A stretch of DNA of 64,000 nucleotides from Alkalicoccus saliphilus (GTDB lineage: Bacteria > Bacillota > Bacilli > Bacillales > Salisediminibacteriaceae). Below are positions 8,005 through 17,125 of the stretch, in pieces. Where the stretch lies: positions 124,001-188,000 of the forward strand of contig NZ_PZJJ01000003.1 in NCBI RefSeq assembly GCF_003044065.1, written 5' to 3'. Below the pieces are notes generated by a model that saw nothing but the letters and a program-made list of their open reading frames with translations, did no database searches and had not been told where the DNA came from. Each line of letters begins with the position of its first letter. The first letter of the stretch is position 1. Both the position numbers and the translations under genes were made by a program.

Positions 8005-8547
8005 ATGATGGCAAAATCCCGGGGAATGGTACTGGTTCACACAGGGAACGGAAAAGGCAAAACAACCTCTGCACTGGGGGCGGCTCTGCGCAGCCGGGGA
8101 CATGGAATGAGTGTACATATTCTTCAGTTCATTAAATCTCCGGAGCGTGAATACGGGGAGCAGAAAGCGCTGAAGCAGCTTGGCGTGGAAATGGATCAGC
8201 TCGGCATCGGTTTTACGTGGACAAAAACTCCTGAAGAACACCGGGAAGCCCTCCGAAAGGGCTGGCCAAAAGCAAAGGAAGCTCTTTTGAGCGGTAAATA
8301 CGATGTAGTTATCTGGGACGAACTGAATAATGCGCTGGCAATAAACAAATTCCCGATTGATGACGTGCTGCCCCTGGAAGATGTAGTGGGTACTATCCAT
8401 CGTAAACCGGAGCATGTTCACCTCATTATTACCGGAAGAGATGCCAGACAGGAAATCAAAGATGCGGCGGATCTCGTATCAGTGATTGATGTGGAAAAAC
8501 ATTATTATGACGAAGGAATTCCGGCGATTAAAGGAATCGAGTTTTAA
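8005..8547 (+). CDS. cobO: Cob(I)alamin/cob(I)yrinic acid a,c-diamide adenosyltransferase
   Basis: A 180-residue CobA/CobO/BtuR-type ATP:corrinoid adenosyltransferase, which transfers the 5'-deoxyadenosyl group from ATP to Co(I) corrinoids. The P-loop GNGKGKTTSALG is at residues 14-25. 'VIWDELNNAL' (Walker B-like) lies near residue 107, and 'VHLIITGRDA' near 142 is family-specific. This is the CobO fold, not PduO or EutT. GGAGTG precedes the ATG. The TAA stop overlaps the next ATG by one base (TAATG), so cobO and cobQ are translationally coupled. The first gene of the cobalamin cluster, it lies upstream of the riboswitch. Confidence 0.94.
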   Translation: MMAKSRGMVLVHTGNGKGKTTSALGAALRSRGHGMSVHILQFIKSPEREYGEQKALKQLGVEMDQLGIGFTWTKTPEEHREALRKGWPKAKEALLSGKYDVVIWDELNNALAINKFPIDDVLPLEDVVGTIHRKPEHVHLIITGRDARQEIKDAADLVSVIDVEKHYYDEGIPAIKGIEF

Positions 8548-10082
8548 TGCGCGCTCTTCCCATCATGATTCAGGGGACCCAGTCGGATGCCGGGAAAAGC
8601 CTCGCCGCTGCCGCTTTATGCAGAATATTTGCAGAGGAAGGTTGGAAAACCGCCCCGTTTAAATCGCAGAATATGGCGCTTAATTCCTTCATTACAGCCG
8701 ACGGAAAAGAAATCGGCCGGGCGCAGGGACTCCAGGCAGAGGCGGCGGGTATTGAAGCGGATACGAATATGAATCCTATTTTGATTAAACCTTCCGGAGA
8801 ATCAAGCGCCCAGATCGTTGTACATGGAAAACCGCTGAAAACGATGAAGGCCGGAGAATACCGGGAGGATTATTACGAGACGGGTCTGCACGTAATAACA
8901 GAAGCGTGGAAAAGGCTGGAGAGCAGCTATGAAAGAGTAGTGATCGAAGGAGCGGGGAGCCCGGCGGAAATCAATTTGAACGACCGGGAGCTCGTCAACA
9001 TGAAAGTAGCATCCATCACCGGCGCCCCGGTTGTGCTCGTGGCAGATATCGACCGGGGAGGCGTTTTTGCCAACGTGGTCGGAACCCTTCAGTTATTAAG
9101 TGAAGAAGACAAAGAGCGCGTGATCGGTATTATTATCAATAAATTCCGCGGGGATATTACTCTTTTACAGCCGGGACTGGACTGGCTGGAAAACTATACA
9201 GGGGTGCCGGTGCTCGGCGTGCTTCCCTATATAGAGGGGCTGGCTCTTGAAGAAGAAGACTCGCTCGGACTCGGTAAATACAGCGGGGAAAGGGAAGAAG
9301 CGGATATCGATATCGCCGTGATCAGCCTGCCGAGAATGTCGAATTACACAGATATAGATCCTTTTGTACACGAACCGGACTGCCGGGTAAGATTCGTAAA
9401 GAAACGGGAGGAAATGGGAGAACCTGACATAATTATTCTGCCGGGAAGCAAAGCTGTAATGGCTGATCTCGCTTACCTGAAGGAAAACGGGTTTGACGAG
9501 GTGCTTCAATCAGCAGCCGGTAAAACGAGAATTATCGGTATCTGCGGTGGATTCCAGATGATGGGGGAGTCTGTAACCGATGAACATCACGTGGAATCAG
9601 AAGTACCTTCAGCTGAAGGGCTGGGGCTTTTCTCATCACTTTCCACGAAGCTGACCACAGATAAAGTAACAGTGCGATCCTCTGGAACACTGCACTGGAA
9701 AGATCGGAATCTGCCTGTAACAGGCTATGAGATACATATGGGTATTTCAAGCCATTCAGAAAATTCATGGATTAAGAAGGCTGATGGAGGAGTGGATGGT
9801 GCTGTAAAAGGAAAAACAGCCGGAACTTATTTTCATGGGCTGTTCCATTCCGACGAATGGCGCTTTTATTTTTTAAACGATATCCGGAAGGAGAAAGGTC
9901 TGCCTCCGGTCGAAAGAAAAAAATTCCAGGACATACGGGAATCTTCTTTTCAGCGTTTATCAAAAGTTTTCCGGGAGCATATCGATCTGGAAAAAATCGA
10001 AAAAAAGATGATGGATTTTCAGAAGGGAGTACAGCATGGGAAACTGGAGAAAAAGTGCTGCGGGAATACAGCCCCGGAATAA
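8547..10082 (+). CDS. cobQ: Cobyric acid synthase (CobQ/CbiP)
   Basis: A 511-residue glutamine-dependent amidotransferase that amidates side chains b, d, e and g of adenosylcobyrinic acid a,c-diamide. The N-terminal DRTG/MinD-like ATPase begins 'IMIQGTQSDAGKSLAAAAL' and continues with 'KSQNMALNSF'. The C-terminal class I glutamine amidotransferase domain (about 250-450) has its nucleophile Cys in 'IIGICGGFQMMG' and the His of the triad in 'GTYFHGLFHSDEW'. Length is normal. Its 3' end overlaps cobT by 47 nt. It is the only amidation gene here: cbiA/cobB and the ring-building genes are absent, so the substrate must come from elsewhere in the genome or from salvage. Confidence 0.94.
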   Translation: MRALPIMIQGTQSDAGKSLAAAALCRIFAEEGWKTAPFKSQNMALNSFITADGKEIGRAQGLQAEAAGIEADTNMNPILIKPSGESSAQIVVHGKPLKTMKAGEYREDYYETGLHVITEAWKRLESSYERVVIEGAGSPAEINLNDRELVNMKVASITGAPVVLVADIDRGGVFANVVGTLQLLSEEDKERVIGIIINKFRGDITLLQPGLDWLENYTGVPVLGVLPYIEGLALEEEDSLGLGKYSGEREEADIDIAVISLPRMSNYTDIDPFVHEPDCRVRFVKKREEMGEPDIIILPGSKAVMADLAYLKENGFDEVLQSAAGKTRIIGICGGFQMMGESVTDEHHVESEVPSAEGLGLFSSLSTKLTTDKVTVRSSGTLHWKDRNLPVTGYEIHMGISSHSENSWIKKADGGVDGAVKGKTAGTYFHGLFHSDEWRFYFLNDIRKEKGLPPVERKKFQDIRESSFQRLSKVFREHIDLEKIEKKMMDFQKGVQHGKLEKKCCGNTAPE

Positions 10083-11064
10083 AAAAGCAGAATCAGATAT
10101 GGAAATGCATCTGAATAATCTGACGAAGCCGGCAGGAAGTCTCGGCAGGCTGGAGGAACTGGCGGTGAAGCTTGCCGGTATGCAGGGGATACCCGACGTT
10201 TCACATCCTGCAGTTCTCGTTTTTGCAGGGGATCATGGCGTAACGGAAGAAGGCGTCTCTCTTTACGGACAGGAACTGACTTCCCTGATGGTAAAGAATT
10301 TCGTGCAGGGAGGGGCGGCTATTAACGTCCTGGCAAAAGAAATCGGTGCTTCGGTCACAGTGACCGATATCGGTGTGAAAGGTGAGACGCCGGGAGCGGA
10401 GTCCAAAAAAGTTAAAAACGGGACGGGAAATATTGCGGTGGAAGCTGCTATGTCTTTGGAAGAAGCTGAACAGGCTTTGAATGCTGGGGCCGATACGGCA
10501 GCAGAAGCGATAGAAAAAGGAGCGAAACTCATTATTCCAGGAGACATGGGGATAGGAAACACGACAGTGAGCAGCGCTTTGATCGCAGCGTGGACAGGAG
10601 CCGGTGTTAACGACATATCGGGAAACGGTACCGGTGTGACCGGAACTCAGCTGCGTCTGAAACAGGATGTCATCCGCCGGGCGGTCAGGCGTATTTCGTG
10701 CACTGAGCCGCTTGATATCCTGGCTGAACTCGGCGGTCTGGAACACGCCGCAATGGCTGGTGCAATGATTGAAGCTGCCGGGAGGAAAACACCGATTCTC
10801 GTGGACGGGTTTATCGCTTCCGCTGCAGCACTGGCTGCTGAAAAGCTGGCGCCTTTGTCGAAGGAATATTTCATTTTCGGCCACCGGTCAGCAGAAGCCG
10901 GTCACGGACGGGCGCTCGAAATGATGGGAGGCGAGCCGCTGCTTGACCTGCAGCTGCGGCTTGGGGAAGGAACAGGCGCAGCTGCAGCATATCCGCTCGT
11001 TTCGATGGCAGCGGCAGTTGTCCGCGAAATGGCAGTGTTTTCCGATCTTGGAATAGATGCGTAA
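10036..11064 (+). CDS. cobT: Nicotinate-nucleotide--dimethylbenzimidazole phosphoribosyltransferase
   Basis: A 342-residue CobT that makes alpha-ribazole-5'-phosphate from a lower-ligand base and nicotinate mononucleotide. Signature segments: 'LTKPAGSLGRLEELA' (about residues 31-45), 'FAGDHGVTEEGVS', 'GDMGIGNTTVSSAL', 'HRSAEAGH', and the catalytic Glu region 'RLGEGTGAAAAYPLV' near residue 310. It begins inside the end of cobQ, at an ATG with GAAGGGAG upstream. It is the last gene before the riboswitch; no strong terminator is seen in the short gap, so read-through into the riboswitch is possible. bluB, for aerobic dimethylbenzimidazole synthesis, is not in the window. Confidence 0.95.
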   Translation: MGNWRKSAAGIQPRNKKAESDMEMHLNNLTKPAGSLGRLEELAVKLAGMQGIPDVSHPAVLVFAGDHGVTEEGVSLYGQELTSLMVKNFVQGGAAINVLAKEIGASVTVTDIGVKGETPGAESKKVKNGTGNIAVEAAMSLEEAEQALNAGADTAAEAIEKGAKLIIPGDMGIGNTTVSSALIAAWTGAGVNDISGNGTGVTGTQLRLKQDVIRRAVRRISCTEPLDILAELGGLEHAAMAGAMIEAAGRKTPILVDGFIASAAALAAEKLAPLSKEYFIFGHRSAEAGHGRALEMMGGEPLLDLQLRLGEGTGAAAAYPLVSMAAAVVREMAVFSDLGIDA

Positions 11065-11076
11065 TTCAGAAAGCCC

Positions 11077-11105
11077 TTCCCTTTCTTCAAGGGGTGTATT
11101 ATAAT
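11077..11105 (+). promoter_or_regulatory. Possible promoter of the riboswitch-controlled btu/cob operon
   Basis: A TATAAT -10 box (11100-11105) lies about 32 nt before the riboswitch. The -35 region at 17 bp (TTCCCT) is a poor match, so the promoter is tentative. Confidence 0.4.
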
Positions 11106-11136
11106 TGAGCTAACAATAAAGCGTAACACTCGTCAG

Positions 11137-11300
11137 CAAACAGGTGTCGGCACTGCCGATGAAAAGGGAAGCCGGTGAAAATCCGGCACGGACCCGCCAC
11201 TGTAAACGCAGAGAGGCCTTCATGTTTCCACTGTGCTTTTTTAAGGCATGGGAAGGGGCAAGGCATCGATGAAGCGTGAGTCAGGAGACCTGCCTGTTTG
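11137..11300 (+). promoter_or_regulatory. Cobalamin (AdoCbl) riboswitch
   Basis: P1 forms from CAAACAGG (11137-11144) and CCTGTTTG (11293-11300). Between them are conserved core elements of the cobalamin riboswitch: GGGAAGCCGGTGAAAATCC starting near 11166, GGACCCGCCACTGTAA near 11190-11205, and GAGTCAGGAGACCTGCC near 11278-11294. It precedes btuF by about 165 nt, with a terminator hairpin in between, so B12 binding should reduce expression of btuF and the genes behind it. It lies in the middle of the cobalamin cluster: cobO, cobQ and cobT are upstream and escape this control. Confidence 0.95.
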
Positions 11301-11331
11301 TCTTTAAACACCTTCGGGACCAAAGGGATGT

Positions 11332-11434
11332 TTAAAATGCAGGTACCGGGTTTCATTTTCCTTTTTTGGCGGATGATTTTTCCAGAATGCATTTTAACAA
11401 AGCGCAGTCCTTTTCGAAGGGTGGCGCTTTTTTG
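11332..11434 (+). terminator. Expression platform: long hairpin plus Rho-independent terminator
   Basis: TTAAAATGCA (11332-11341) pairs with TGCATTTTAA (11389-11398) to close a long stem-loop. Immediately after it, AAAGCGC (11399-11405) pairs with GCGCTTT (11424-11430), with extra CC/GG pairs, and is followed by a T run. The second hairpin is an intrinsic terminator ahead of btuF. The first may be its competitor or an insulating stem. Confidence 0.75.
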
Positions 11435-11466
11435 TTGTTATACATTTTGGAGGGGGAGAAAAGATA

Positions 11467-12501
11467 ATGAAAAAATACAAAGGACTTATGGCGCTCTCAG
11501 CGGTAATGGTGCTGGCAGCGTGCGGTAATGAAAACGCGGAAGAAACAGAAGATCCACAGGAAGAGAACGCAGCGGAAGAAACAGAGGAAAATGAGGGAGA
11601 ACCTGAAAACATAGAAGAAGAAAACGCTGAAAACAATAGCGGAGAAGAAGCTTCCGGCGAATTTCCTGTTACGGTCACAGATCACGCAGGAGAGGAAGTA
11701 ACAATTGATGAGCAGCCGGAATCGATTATTACACTCCAGCCAAGCGATACAGAAACACTCTTCGCAATTGGAGCAGGGGACCGTCTTGTTGGAGTATCCG
11801 AGTTCTGCAACTATCCAGAGGAGGCGTTGGAAATTGAAAACGTCGGCGCGCAGGATATGGATGTCGAAAGAATTCTTGAACTGGAGCCGGACCTGGCGTT
11901 TGTTTCCGGATATCACCATTCGAGCCACTCCGATATACTCGATCAGTACCGCGAGGCAGGAATCGATGTCGTCGTCGTGGACGGACCGGAATCGTTTGAT
12001 GCCACCTACGACACAATTTCGATGATTGGGGAAGTATCCGGTAACACGGAAGAGGCAGACGAAGTTATTGAAGAGATGGAAGAGGGCATGGCAGACCTTG
12101 CAGAGCAGGCAGAAGCGGTGGACGAAGACGACCGCAAATCTGTCTGGGTGGAAGTAGCTCCTTCCCCGGATATCTTCACGACCGGTGAAGGCACGTTCAT
12201 GCATGAAATGCTGGAAACGATTAACGCGGAAAACGCAGCGGCAGAATTTGAAGGCTGGGCGAATCTCAGTGAAGAAGAGATCGTAACGCTCGAGCCTGAT
12301 ACCATTATTACTACTTACGGGGACTTTGTGGAGGATCCGGAAGGTGACATTATGGCGAGAGACGGCTGGAGCAGCGTGCCGGCAGTAGAAAATGAAGATA
12401 TTCATGATGTGGAAGGCGACAAGGTTACGCGTTCCGGGCCACGGCTTGTAGAAGGTGCAGAAGCGATCGCAGAGGCAGTCTACCCGGATGTTTTCGAGTA
12501 A
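11467..12501 (+). CDS. btuF: Cobalamin-binding lipoprotein of the BtuFCD ABC transporter
   Basis: A 344-residue extracellular corrinoid-binding protein. The signal peptide ends in the lipobox LAAC with the lipidated Cys at residue 19. A low-complexity linker of Glu, Asn and Asp (about 20-62) joins it to a TroA/BtuF-like two-lobe domain with 'IITLQPSDTETLFAIGAGD' and 'LEPDLAFVSGYHHSS'. The acidic linker is unusually long and fits a high-salt exterior. GGAGGGGGAG precedes the ATG. It is the first gene downstream of the riboswitch and overlaps btuC. B12 specificity rests on the riboswitch and the corrinoid genes around it; the fold alone would also suit siderophores. Confidence 0.92.
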   Translation: MKKYKGLMALSAVMVLAACGNENAEETEDPQEENAAEETEENEGEPENIEEENAENNSGEEASGEFPVTVTDHAGEEVTIDEQPESIITLQPSDTETLFAIGAGDRLVGVSEFCNYPEEALEIENVGAQDMDVERILELEPDLAFVSGYHHSSHSDILDQYREAGIDVVVVDGPESFDATYDTISMIGEVSGNTEEADEVIEEMEEGMADLAEQAEAVDEDDRKSVWVEVAPSPDIFTTGEGTFMHEMLETINAENAAAEFEGWANLSEEEIVTLEPDTIITTYGDFVEDPEGDIMARDGWSSVPAVENEDIHDVEGDKVTRSGPRLVEGAEAIAEAVYPDVFE

Positions 12502-13534
12502 AACCTGGATTTATTATTCGGTAAGTCTGCTGCTGCTTTTCGGTGCGGTGACGTTCGGCCTGTTTTATTCGAGCGTTACGGTGCCGGTAAGCCACATTCT
12601 GCATATTATTTTGGAAGAGACTGCCGGATGGGGCTTTTTGGATGAGCCGCCGGGAAACACGACGGCGATCATATGGGAAATCCGTCTGCCGAGAGTACTG
12701 CTCGCCCTGTTTGTCGGGGCATCCCTCGCGCTTGCCGGCGCTGCTTTTCAGGGACTGCTTCGCAACCCGCTGGCAGATCCGTTTACGATCGGGGTGTCGT
12801 CCGGTGCGGCCCTGGGCGCGGTATTTGTTATTTTTTTTCAAATTACTATTGTGGGACTCGGGGCGTTTACGCTTCCTGCAGTGTCCATAGTCAGCGGATT
12901 CATTACTTTAATGATCGTATTCGGGCTCGTACGTCTGAGCAGCCGCAGCATGGCGATTGAGACAATTATTCTCGCTGGAATTATTACGAGTGCCTTTATC
13001 GGCTCTATCGTTTCTTTAATAATTTCTCTCGGTGATCAAAACGAAATGACGCAGATCATTTACTGGCTCTATGGGAGCGTCGGGATGAGGGGGTGGAGCT
13101 ATGTACAGCTGATCGTGCCATTTGCTGTTGTCGGTTCTCTTCTCCTTCTCACCCGCTATCGTGAACTGAATGCTCTTGCTCTTGGTGAGGAAGCAGCGGG
13201 CCATATCGGTGTGAACGTCCAAAGAGGAAAAGTGTTTATCCTTGGCGGGGCATCCCTGCTGACTGGAGCTGCCGTCGCCGTTTCCGGCACGATTGGTTTT
13301 GTAGGACTTGTTATCCCGCACCTTGTCCGTCTCGTGACAGGACCCGACCATCGGCACGTGCTTCCTATTTCCATGATCATCGGTGGAGCTTTTCTAATTT
13401 CTGCCGACATTTTTGCCAGAACAATTATTGCCCCGAAAGAGCTGCCGATCGGTGTTATCACTGCACTGATCGGAGCACCGCTGTTTGCCGTGCTGCTGAT
13501 TCGAAACCGTGTAGGAAAGGGGAAAGCGATATGA
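12488..13534 (+). CDS. btuC: Cobalamin ABC transporter permease
   Basis: A FecCD/BtuC-family permease of about 348 residues with ten predicted membrane helices. Family motifs include 'IWEIRLPRVLLALFVGASL', 'GLLRNPLADPFTIGVSSGAA' (EAA-type coupling region upstream), and 'GTIGFVGLVIPHLVRLVTGPDH', the cytoplasmic loop that contacts the ATPase. The ATG at 12488 overlaps the end of btuF by 14 nt; an in-frame GTG at 12455 would add 11 residues and cannot be excluded. The stop overlaps the next start (ATGA). It works with BtuF and the BtuD domain of the following fusion protein. Confidence 0.93.
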   Translation: MFSSKTWIYYSVSLLLLFGAVTFGLFYSSVTVPVSHILHIILEETAGWGFLDEPPGNTTAIIWEIRLPRVLLALFVGASLALAGAAFQGLLRNPLADPFTIGVSSGAALGAVFVIFFQITIVGLGAFTLPAVSIVSGFITLMIVFGLVRLSSRSMAIETIILAGIITSAFIGSIVSLIISLGDQNEMTQIIYWLYGSVGMRGWSYVQLIVPFAVVGSLLLLTRYRELNALALGEEAAGHIGVNVQRGKVFILGGASLLTGAAVAVSGTIGFVGLVIPHLVRLVTGPDHRHVLPISMIIGGAFLISADIFARTIIAPKELPIGVITALIGAPLFAVLLIRNRVGKGKAI

Positions 13535-15003
13535 TTGAAATCGAAAATCTGAGCGGAGGCTACAGCAGAGTGCCTGTCGTTGAAAACGTATCGCTTCACG
13601 TGGAAGCAGGGGAATTTTTTGGACTGCTTGGACCAAATGGAAGCGGGAAAACGACTCTCTTCAAGCTGATGAGCGGCGGCCTGCCTGTCATGGATGGCAA
13701 AGTACTGCTGAACGGCGACTCGGTCCTTGATATGAATCAGATGCAGCGGGCAAGGCACATTGCTGTTCTTTCCCAGGAGACGAATGTTTCCTTCGATTTC
13801 ACGGTGGAAGAAATTGTCCAGCTCGGCCGCTATGCTTTTCAAAAAGGTATTTTTAAAGCGTTGAGTCCGTATGATAAAAAGCTGATGGAAGAAGTGATGG
13901 AAATTACGTCGGTGACAAAGTACCGTCATACGTCTTTTCATATGCTCAGCGGCGGGGAAAAGCAGCGTGTGCTACTCGCTAAAGCACTCGTTCAGGAGCC
14001 GGAAGTGCTTCTGCTGGATGAGCCGACGAACCATTTGGATATTAAGCACACTTTTGACATTCTTGATGTGCTGAAAAAGTGGCAGGAAGAGCGCAGTCTG
14101 ACGATTTTTGCGATTCTGCACGACTTAAATATTGCAGCACTTTACTGTGATCGTGTCGGGCTTCTTCATGAAGGGACCCTCACGAATATCGGATCGGTGG
14201 ACGTATTAAGAAACAAAAATAAGCTCGCTGAAATTTATGGGGTAGAAACGTGGAGTCAGCCCCATCCGACGCTTGCCCGCCCCCAGCTGCTTATGAATCC
14301 GCGTAAAAAAGAGGAACGGCCTGTTTCTTTGTTCGATAACTGCACTGTGGAGCAGGATGAAAAAGCAGTATCTGTGTCCTTCCAGCAGCCGCTCCGGACC
14401 ATTTCCAACGGCGTGGCAGGAGAAGGAATCCAGTGGATAAAACATTTTGCGAATTTTCATGTGGATAAAAATTATGACAGCTGGACGCCGAAGAATGACG
14501 TGGAAAACTGGCTGGATGAAAAAGGATTCCCTGTAGAACAGTCGGTCGGAATGATGACTGCGGTAAAAACAGAACACGCGGTTATAAAAAGAGAAGTGCT
14601 TAACGGCATCGCATTCCTCGTTGTTGTTACAGCAGGAACCGGCAACGCAGTGGATATTACTCATCGGGAAACAGAAATACACCGTGAAAAAATCGGTACG
14701 ATTAATACGCTCGTTTTCGCTGATGCACATTTAACAGATGGGGCGCTCGTTAATGCCTGCATGTCAGCAGCGGAAGCAAAAGTGAAAGCTCTCCACGACG
14801 GGGAAGTAAAGGATCCTCTGAGTGGATCCCTCGCTACAGGGACTTCCACAGACAGCCTTGTTATCGGTGTGACACAGCAGGGCGAGCGGACGTCCTACGC
14901 CGGTTCCGGCACGTTTATCGGCCGGGGAATTGGATACATGGTTTATGAGGCGACGATGGAAGCGCTTGCTGTCTACCGCAGCTGGAAGGAAGCTCATTCG
15001 TGA
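13531..15003 (+). CDS. BtuD ATPase fused to CbiZ adenosylcobinamide amidohydrolase
   Basis: A 490-residue two-domain protein. Residues 1-260 are an ABC ATPase: Walker A 'GPNGSGKTTLFKL', Q-loop 'LSQETN', signature 'LSGGEKQRVLLAKAL', Walker B 'VLLLDEPTNHLD', H-loop 'AILHDLN'. Residues about 285-490 are a CbiZ domain ('VTAGTGNAVDITHRE', 'GTINTLVFADAHLTDGALV', 'ATGTSTDSLVIGV'), which removes the aminopropanol arm of adenosylcobinamide to give adenosylcobyric acid. CbiZ enzymes let cells re-use cobinamides through CbiB. Fusion links import to the first salvage step; similar ABC-CbiZ proteins (B. subtilis YvrA type) exist in Bacillus. It overlaps btuC (ATGA) and cbiB (GTGA). Confidence 0.93.
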   Translation: MIEIENLSGGYSRVPVVENVSLHVEAGEFFGLLGPNGSGKTTLFKLMSGGLPVMDGKVLLNGDSVLDMNQMQRARHIAVLSQETNVSFDFTVEEIVQLGRYAFQKGIFKALSPYDKKLMEEVMEITSVTKYRHTSFHMLSGGEKQRVLLAKALVQEPEVLLLDEPTNHLDIKHTFDILDVLKKWQEERSLTIFAILHDLNIAALYCDRVGLLHEGTLTNIGSVDVLRNKNKLAEIYGVETWSQPHPTLARPQLLMNPRKKEERPVSLFDNCTVEQDEKAVSVSFQQPLRTISNGVAGEGIQWIKHFANFHVDKNYDSWTPKNDVENWLDEKGFPVEQSVGMMTAVKTEHAVIKREVLNGIAFLVVVTAGTGNAVDITHRETEIHREKIGTINTLVFADAHLTDGALVNACMSAAEAKVKALHDGEVKDPLSGSLATGTSTDSLVIGVTQQGERTSYAGSGTFIGRGIGYMVYEATMEALAVYRSWKEAHS

Positions 15004-15989
15004 TTATTTACACGACGGGCTTTCTTCTCGTTTCAGCCCTTATCATGGATTTTATTTTTGGCGATCCCCGGCGGTTTCCACATCCAACAGCCGGTATCGG
15101 GTGGTGTATATCCCGGATGATAAAGCGTTGGAATCTTGGATCAGCAGCAGAGCGGAAAAGACGGGGGATATGGATGGCTGTCTGTATTACCGGGGGAGTG
15201 TGGGCTGCCGGGGCACTCATAATCAGTCTGCTGACGTTACTGCATCCGCTGCTTGGTCTCGGCGGAAGCGTATGGATGACCTATTCTGCTGTTGCAGCGA
15301 AGGGATTGAAGGAAGCTGCAGAAGCAGTGAAAAAACCGCTTGAAGCAGATAATCTTCAGGAAGCAGAAAAGGCGCTTTCCATGATCGTCGGGCGAGACAC
15401 GGCAGGACTGTCAGAATCAGAAATCGTTCGTGGAACAGTGGAAACAGTGGCAGAAAACACGGTCGATGGAGTAACCTCCCCCATTTTCTGGGCGCTCATT
15501 GGAGGAGGTCCCGCAGCTATGGCTTACCGGGCGGTTAACACGCTGGATTCTATGGCAGGATATAAAAACGACAATTTTTCTTCGTTTGGATGGGCTTCCG
15601 CCCGTCTGGACGATGCAGCCAACTGGCTTCCGGCCCGTCTGACGTCCGCAGCGATCTGGGTGGCAGCTTTGGCTGTGCCGGGGTCCCGTAAAAGAGCCGC
15701 TCTTACTGTCCTGCGTCGGGATGCCCGAAAACATCCAAGCCCGAACAGCGGATGGTCGGAAGCACTGGTGGCTGGGCTGCTTGGAGTAACACTCGGGGGA
15801 ACGAATTACTACAACGGGATACGCTCACAGCGTGCGCTTATGGGAGACGGCAAAAGACAGCTGCATGCGCAGGATATTACGCGCTCCATTTATTATTTAT
15901 ATGGTGGAGCGGTCGTTTTTACTATCTTCTGCGTAGCGGTATGGTGGATTCTCGGCGGCTGGGGCGTCCCGTTTGTAGACAAAAGCTGA
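15000..15989 (+). CDS. cbiB: Adenosylcobinamide-phosphate synthase (CbiB/CobD)
   Basis: A 329-residue integral membrane enzyme joining adenosylcobyric acid to (R)-1-aminopropan-2-ol O-2-phosphate. The family N-terminus 'MDFIFGDPRRFPHPTAGIGW' is seen after a short hydrophobic start. Other signatures: 'GTVETVAENTVDGVTSPIFW', 'NTLDSMAGYKNDNFSSFGWASARLDDAANWLPARL' region, and 'NSGWSEALVAGLLGVTLGG'. It starts at a GTG overlapping the preceding stop by 4 nt. It uses the CbiZ product (adenosylcobyric acid) and the CobD product, so its place in the operon fits the salvage route. Confidence 0.94.
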   Translation: MIIYTTGFLLVSALIMDFIFGDPRRFPHPTAGIGWCISRMIKRWNLGSAAERKRRGIWMAVCITGGVWAAGALIISLLTLLHPLLGLGGSVWMTYSAVAAKGLKEAAEAVKKPLEADNLQEAEKALSMIVGRDTAGLSESEIVRGTVETVAENTVDGVTSPIFWALIGGGPAAMAYRAVNTLDSMAGYKNDNFSSFGWASARLDDAANWLPARLTSAAIWVAALAVPGSRKRAALTVLRRDARKHPSPNSGWSEALVAGLLGVTLGGTNYYNGIRSQRALMGDGKRQLHAQDITRSIYYLYGGAVVFTIFCVAVWWILGGWGVPFVDKS

Positions 15990-16057
15990 ACATAAAAACC
16001 ATTTCGGCAGCTTCCTGTACAAAACAAAAACTGTCGTATTCCGGGAGGAGGAATCAC

Positions 16058-17125
16058 ATGAAATGGCCTGATCACGGCGGGCAGCCTCACAAGCTGCGCA
16101 GCGATTTACAAATAGAATTTTCGGGTATGCTCGATTTCAGTGCCAACATCAATCCGCTCGGGCCCCCGGGCTGGCTTCTGAAAAAAGCGGAAGAAGCGTT
16201 AAAAAACATGTCGGTGTATCCTGATCCGGAATATCCGGAAGCGGTAAGAAGTGTTTCAGAAGCTGAAGGAGTGGAAAACGGCCAGGTGCTTATTACGAAT
16301 GGAGGAGCGGAAGCTGTTTACCTTGCTGCCCGCCTTGTTTCCGGAGGAACAGCCCTGCTTATAGAACCTTCTTTTAAAGAATACAGCCGGGCCTGCCGCC
16401 ATTATAATATCCGTATGGAATACATTCCTTACAGGGCGGACTTCACTTTTCCCTACGAAGAAACGAAGGAAAAACTTTCAGAAGTGGACGCCCTGTTTAT
16501 CTGCCGCCCCCATAATCCGTCCGGCACAGTCATTCCATATGAAATGATCTGCCGGCTGGCGGAAGACACCGCCCGTCACAACGTCCGGCTCTTTATCGAC
16601 GAGGCGTTTATCGATTTTCTGCCGGCAGAAAAAAAGCTGACAGGACTGATCCAGAAGTATTCCCATATCGTCCTGCTTCGTTCGTTAACAAAAATCTTTT
16701 CGGTTCCCGGTCTCCGGTCCGGGTATCTTATCGGAGGAAAAAACGATACAGCTTTTTTGAAAAAAGAGCAGATAGCGTGGAGTGTCAATACAGTCAGTGC
16801 TGCGCTTATCCCACCGATGATGCAGGACGAAGACTTTGTCAGCCGCACAGTTTTGTGGCTTCACCAGGAAATAAAGTGGATCGAAAGCAGACTGGATCAC
16901 GACCGGTGGCATATGAGCAGAACGCATACTAATTTTTACCTTTTATCCGACCGACGGATGGAAGACCAGGAACCGCTCATTCACTTTCTGCTGAAGGAAG
17001 GGATTGCTGTAAGACATACATATAATTTTTCCGGAATCGACGGGAAAGCTGTAAGAGCAGCAGTCCGCAGCCGCAGTGAAAACGAAAAGCTGATGAAGGC
17101 TTTGGAAAAGTGGGAGGGACGGTAG
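16058..17125 (+). CDS. cobD: L-threonine-O-3-phosphate decarboxylase (CobD)
   Basis: A 355-residue PLP enzyme of the histidinol-phosphate aminotransferase-like fold. It decarboxylates threonine phosphate to aminopropanol phosphate, the linker that CbiB attaches. Visible motifs: 'LDFSANINPLGPP' at the N-terminus (typical of CobD), 'NGGAEAVYLAARL', 'CRPHNPSGTVIP', 'LFIDEAFIDFLP', and the PLP-binding Lys in 'LRSLTKIFSVPGLRSGYL' (about residue 212). The ATG at 16058 has GGGAGGAGG 7 nt upstream; the frame is open 300 nt further 5' but overlaps cbiB without a better site. The TAG stop shares one base with the cobU GTG. Confidence 0.92.
   Translation: MKWPDHGGQPHKLRSDLQIEFSGMLDFSANINPLGPPGWLLKKAEEALKNMSVYPDPEYPEAVRSVSEAEGVENGQVLITNGGAEAVYLAARLVSGGTALLIEPSFKEYSRACRHYNIRMEYIPYRADFTFPYEETKEKLSEVDALFICRPHNPSGTVIPYEMICRLAEDTARHNVRLFIDEAFIDFLPAEKKLTGLIQKYSHIVLLRSLTKIFSVPGLRSGYLIGGKNDTAFLKKEQIAWSVNTVSAALIPPMMQDEDFVSRTVLWLHQEIKWIESRLDHDRWHMSRTHTNFYLLSDRRMEDQEPLIHFLLKEGIAVRHTYNFSGIDGKAVRAAVRSRSENEKLMKALEKWEGR

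Noticed and set aside
11415-11432. AGGGTGGCGC as a T-box element
   Set aside because: It is part of the terminator stem behind the cobalamin riboswitch; the T-box core NNGGGTGGNACCGCG and specifier stem are absent.
11497-12405. A 302-residue minus-strand frame opposite btuF
   Set aside because: It is an antisense shadow of a clear btuF gene, with Cys/Phe/Arg-rich low-quality composition and no ribosome binding site.
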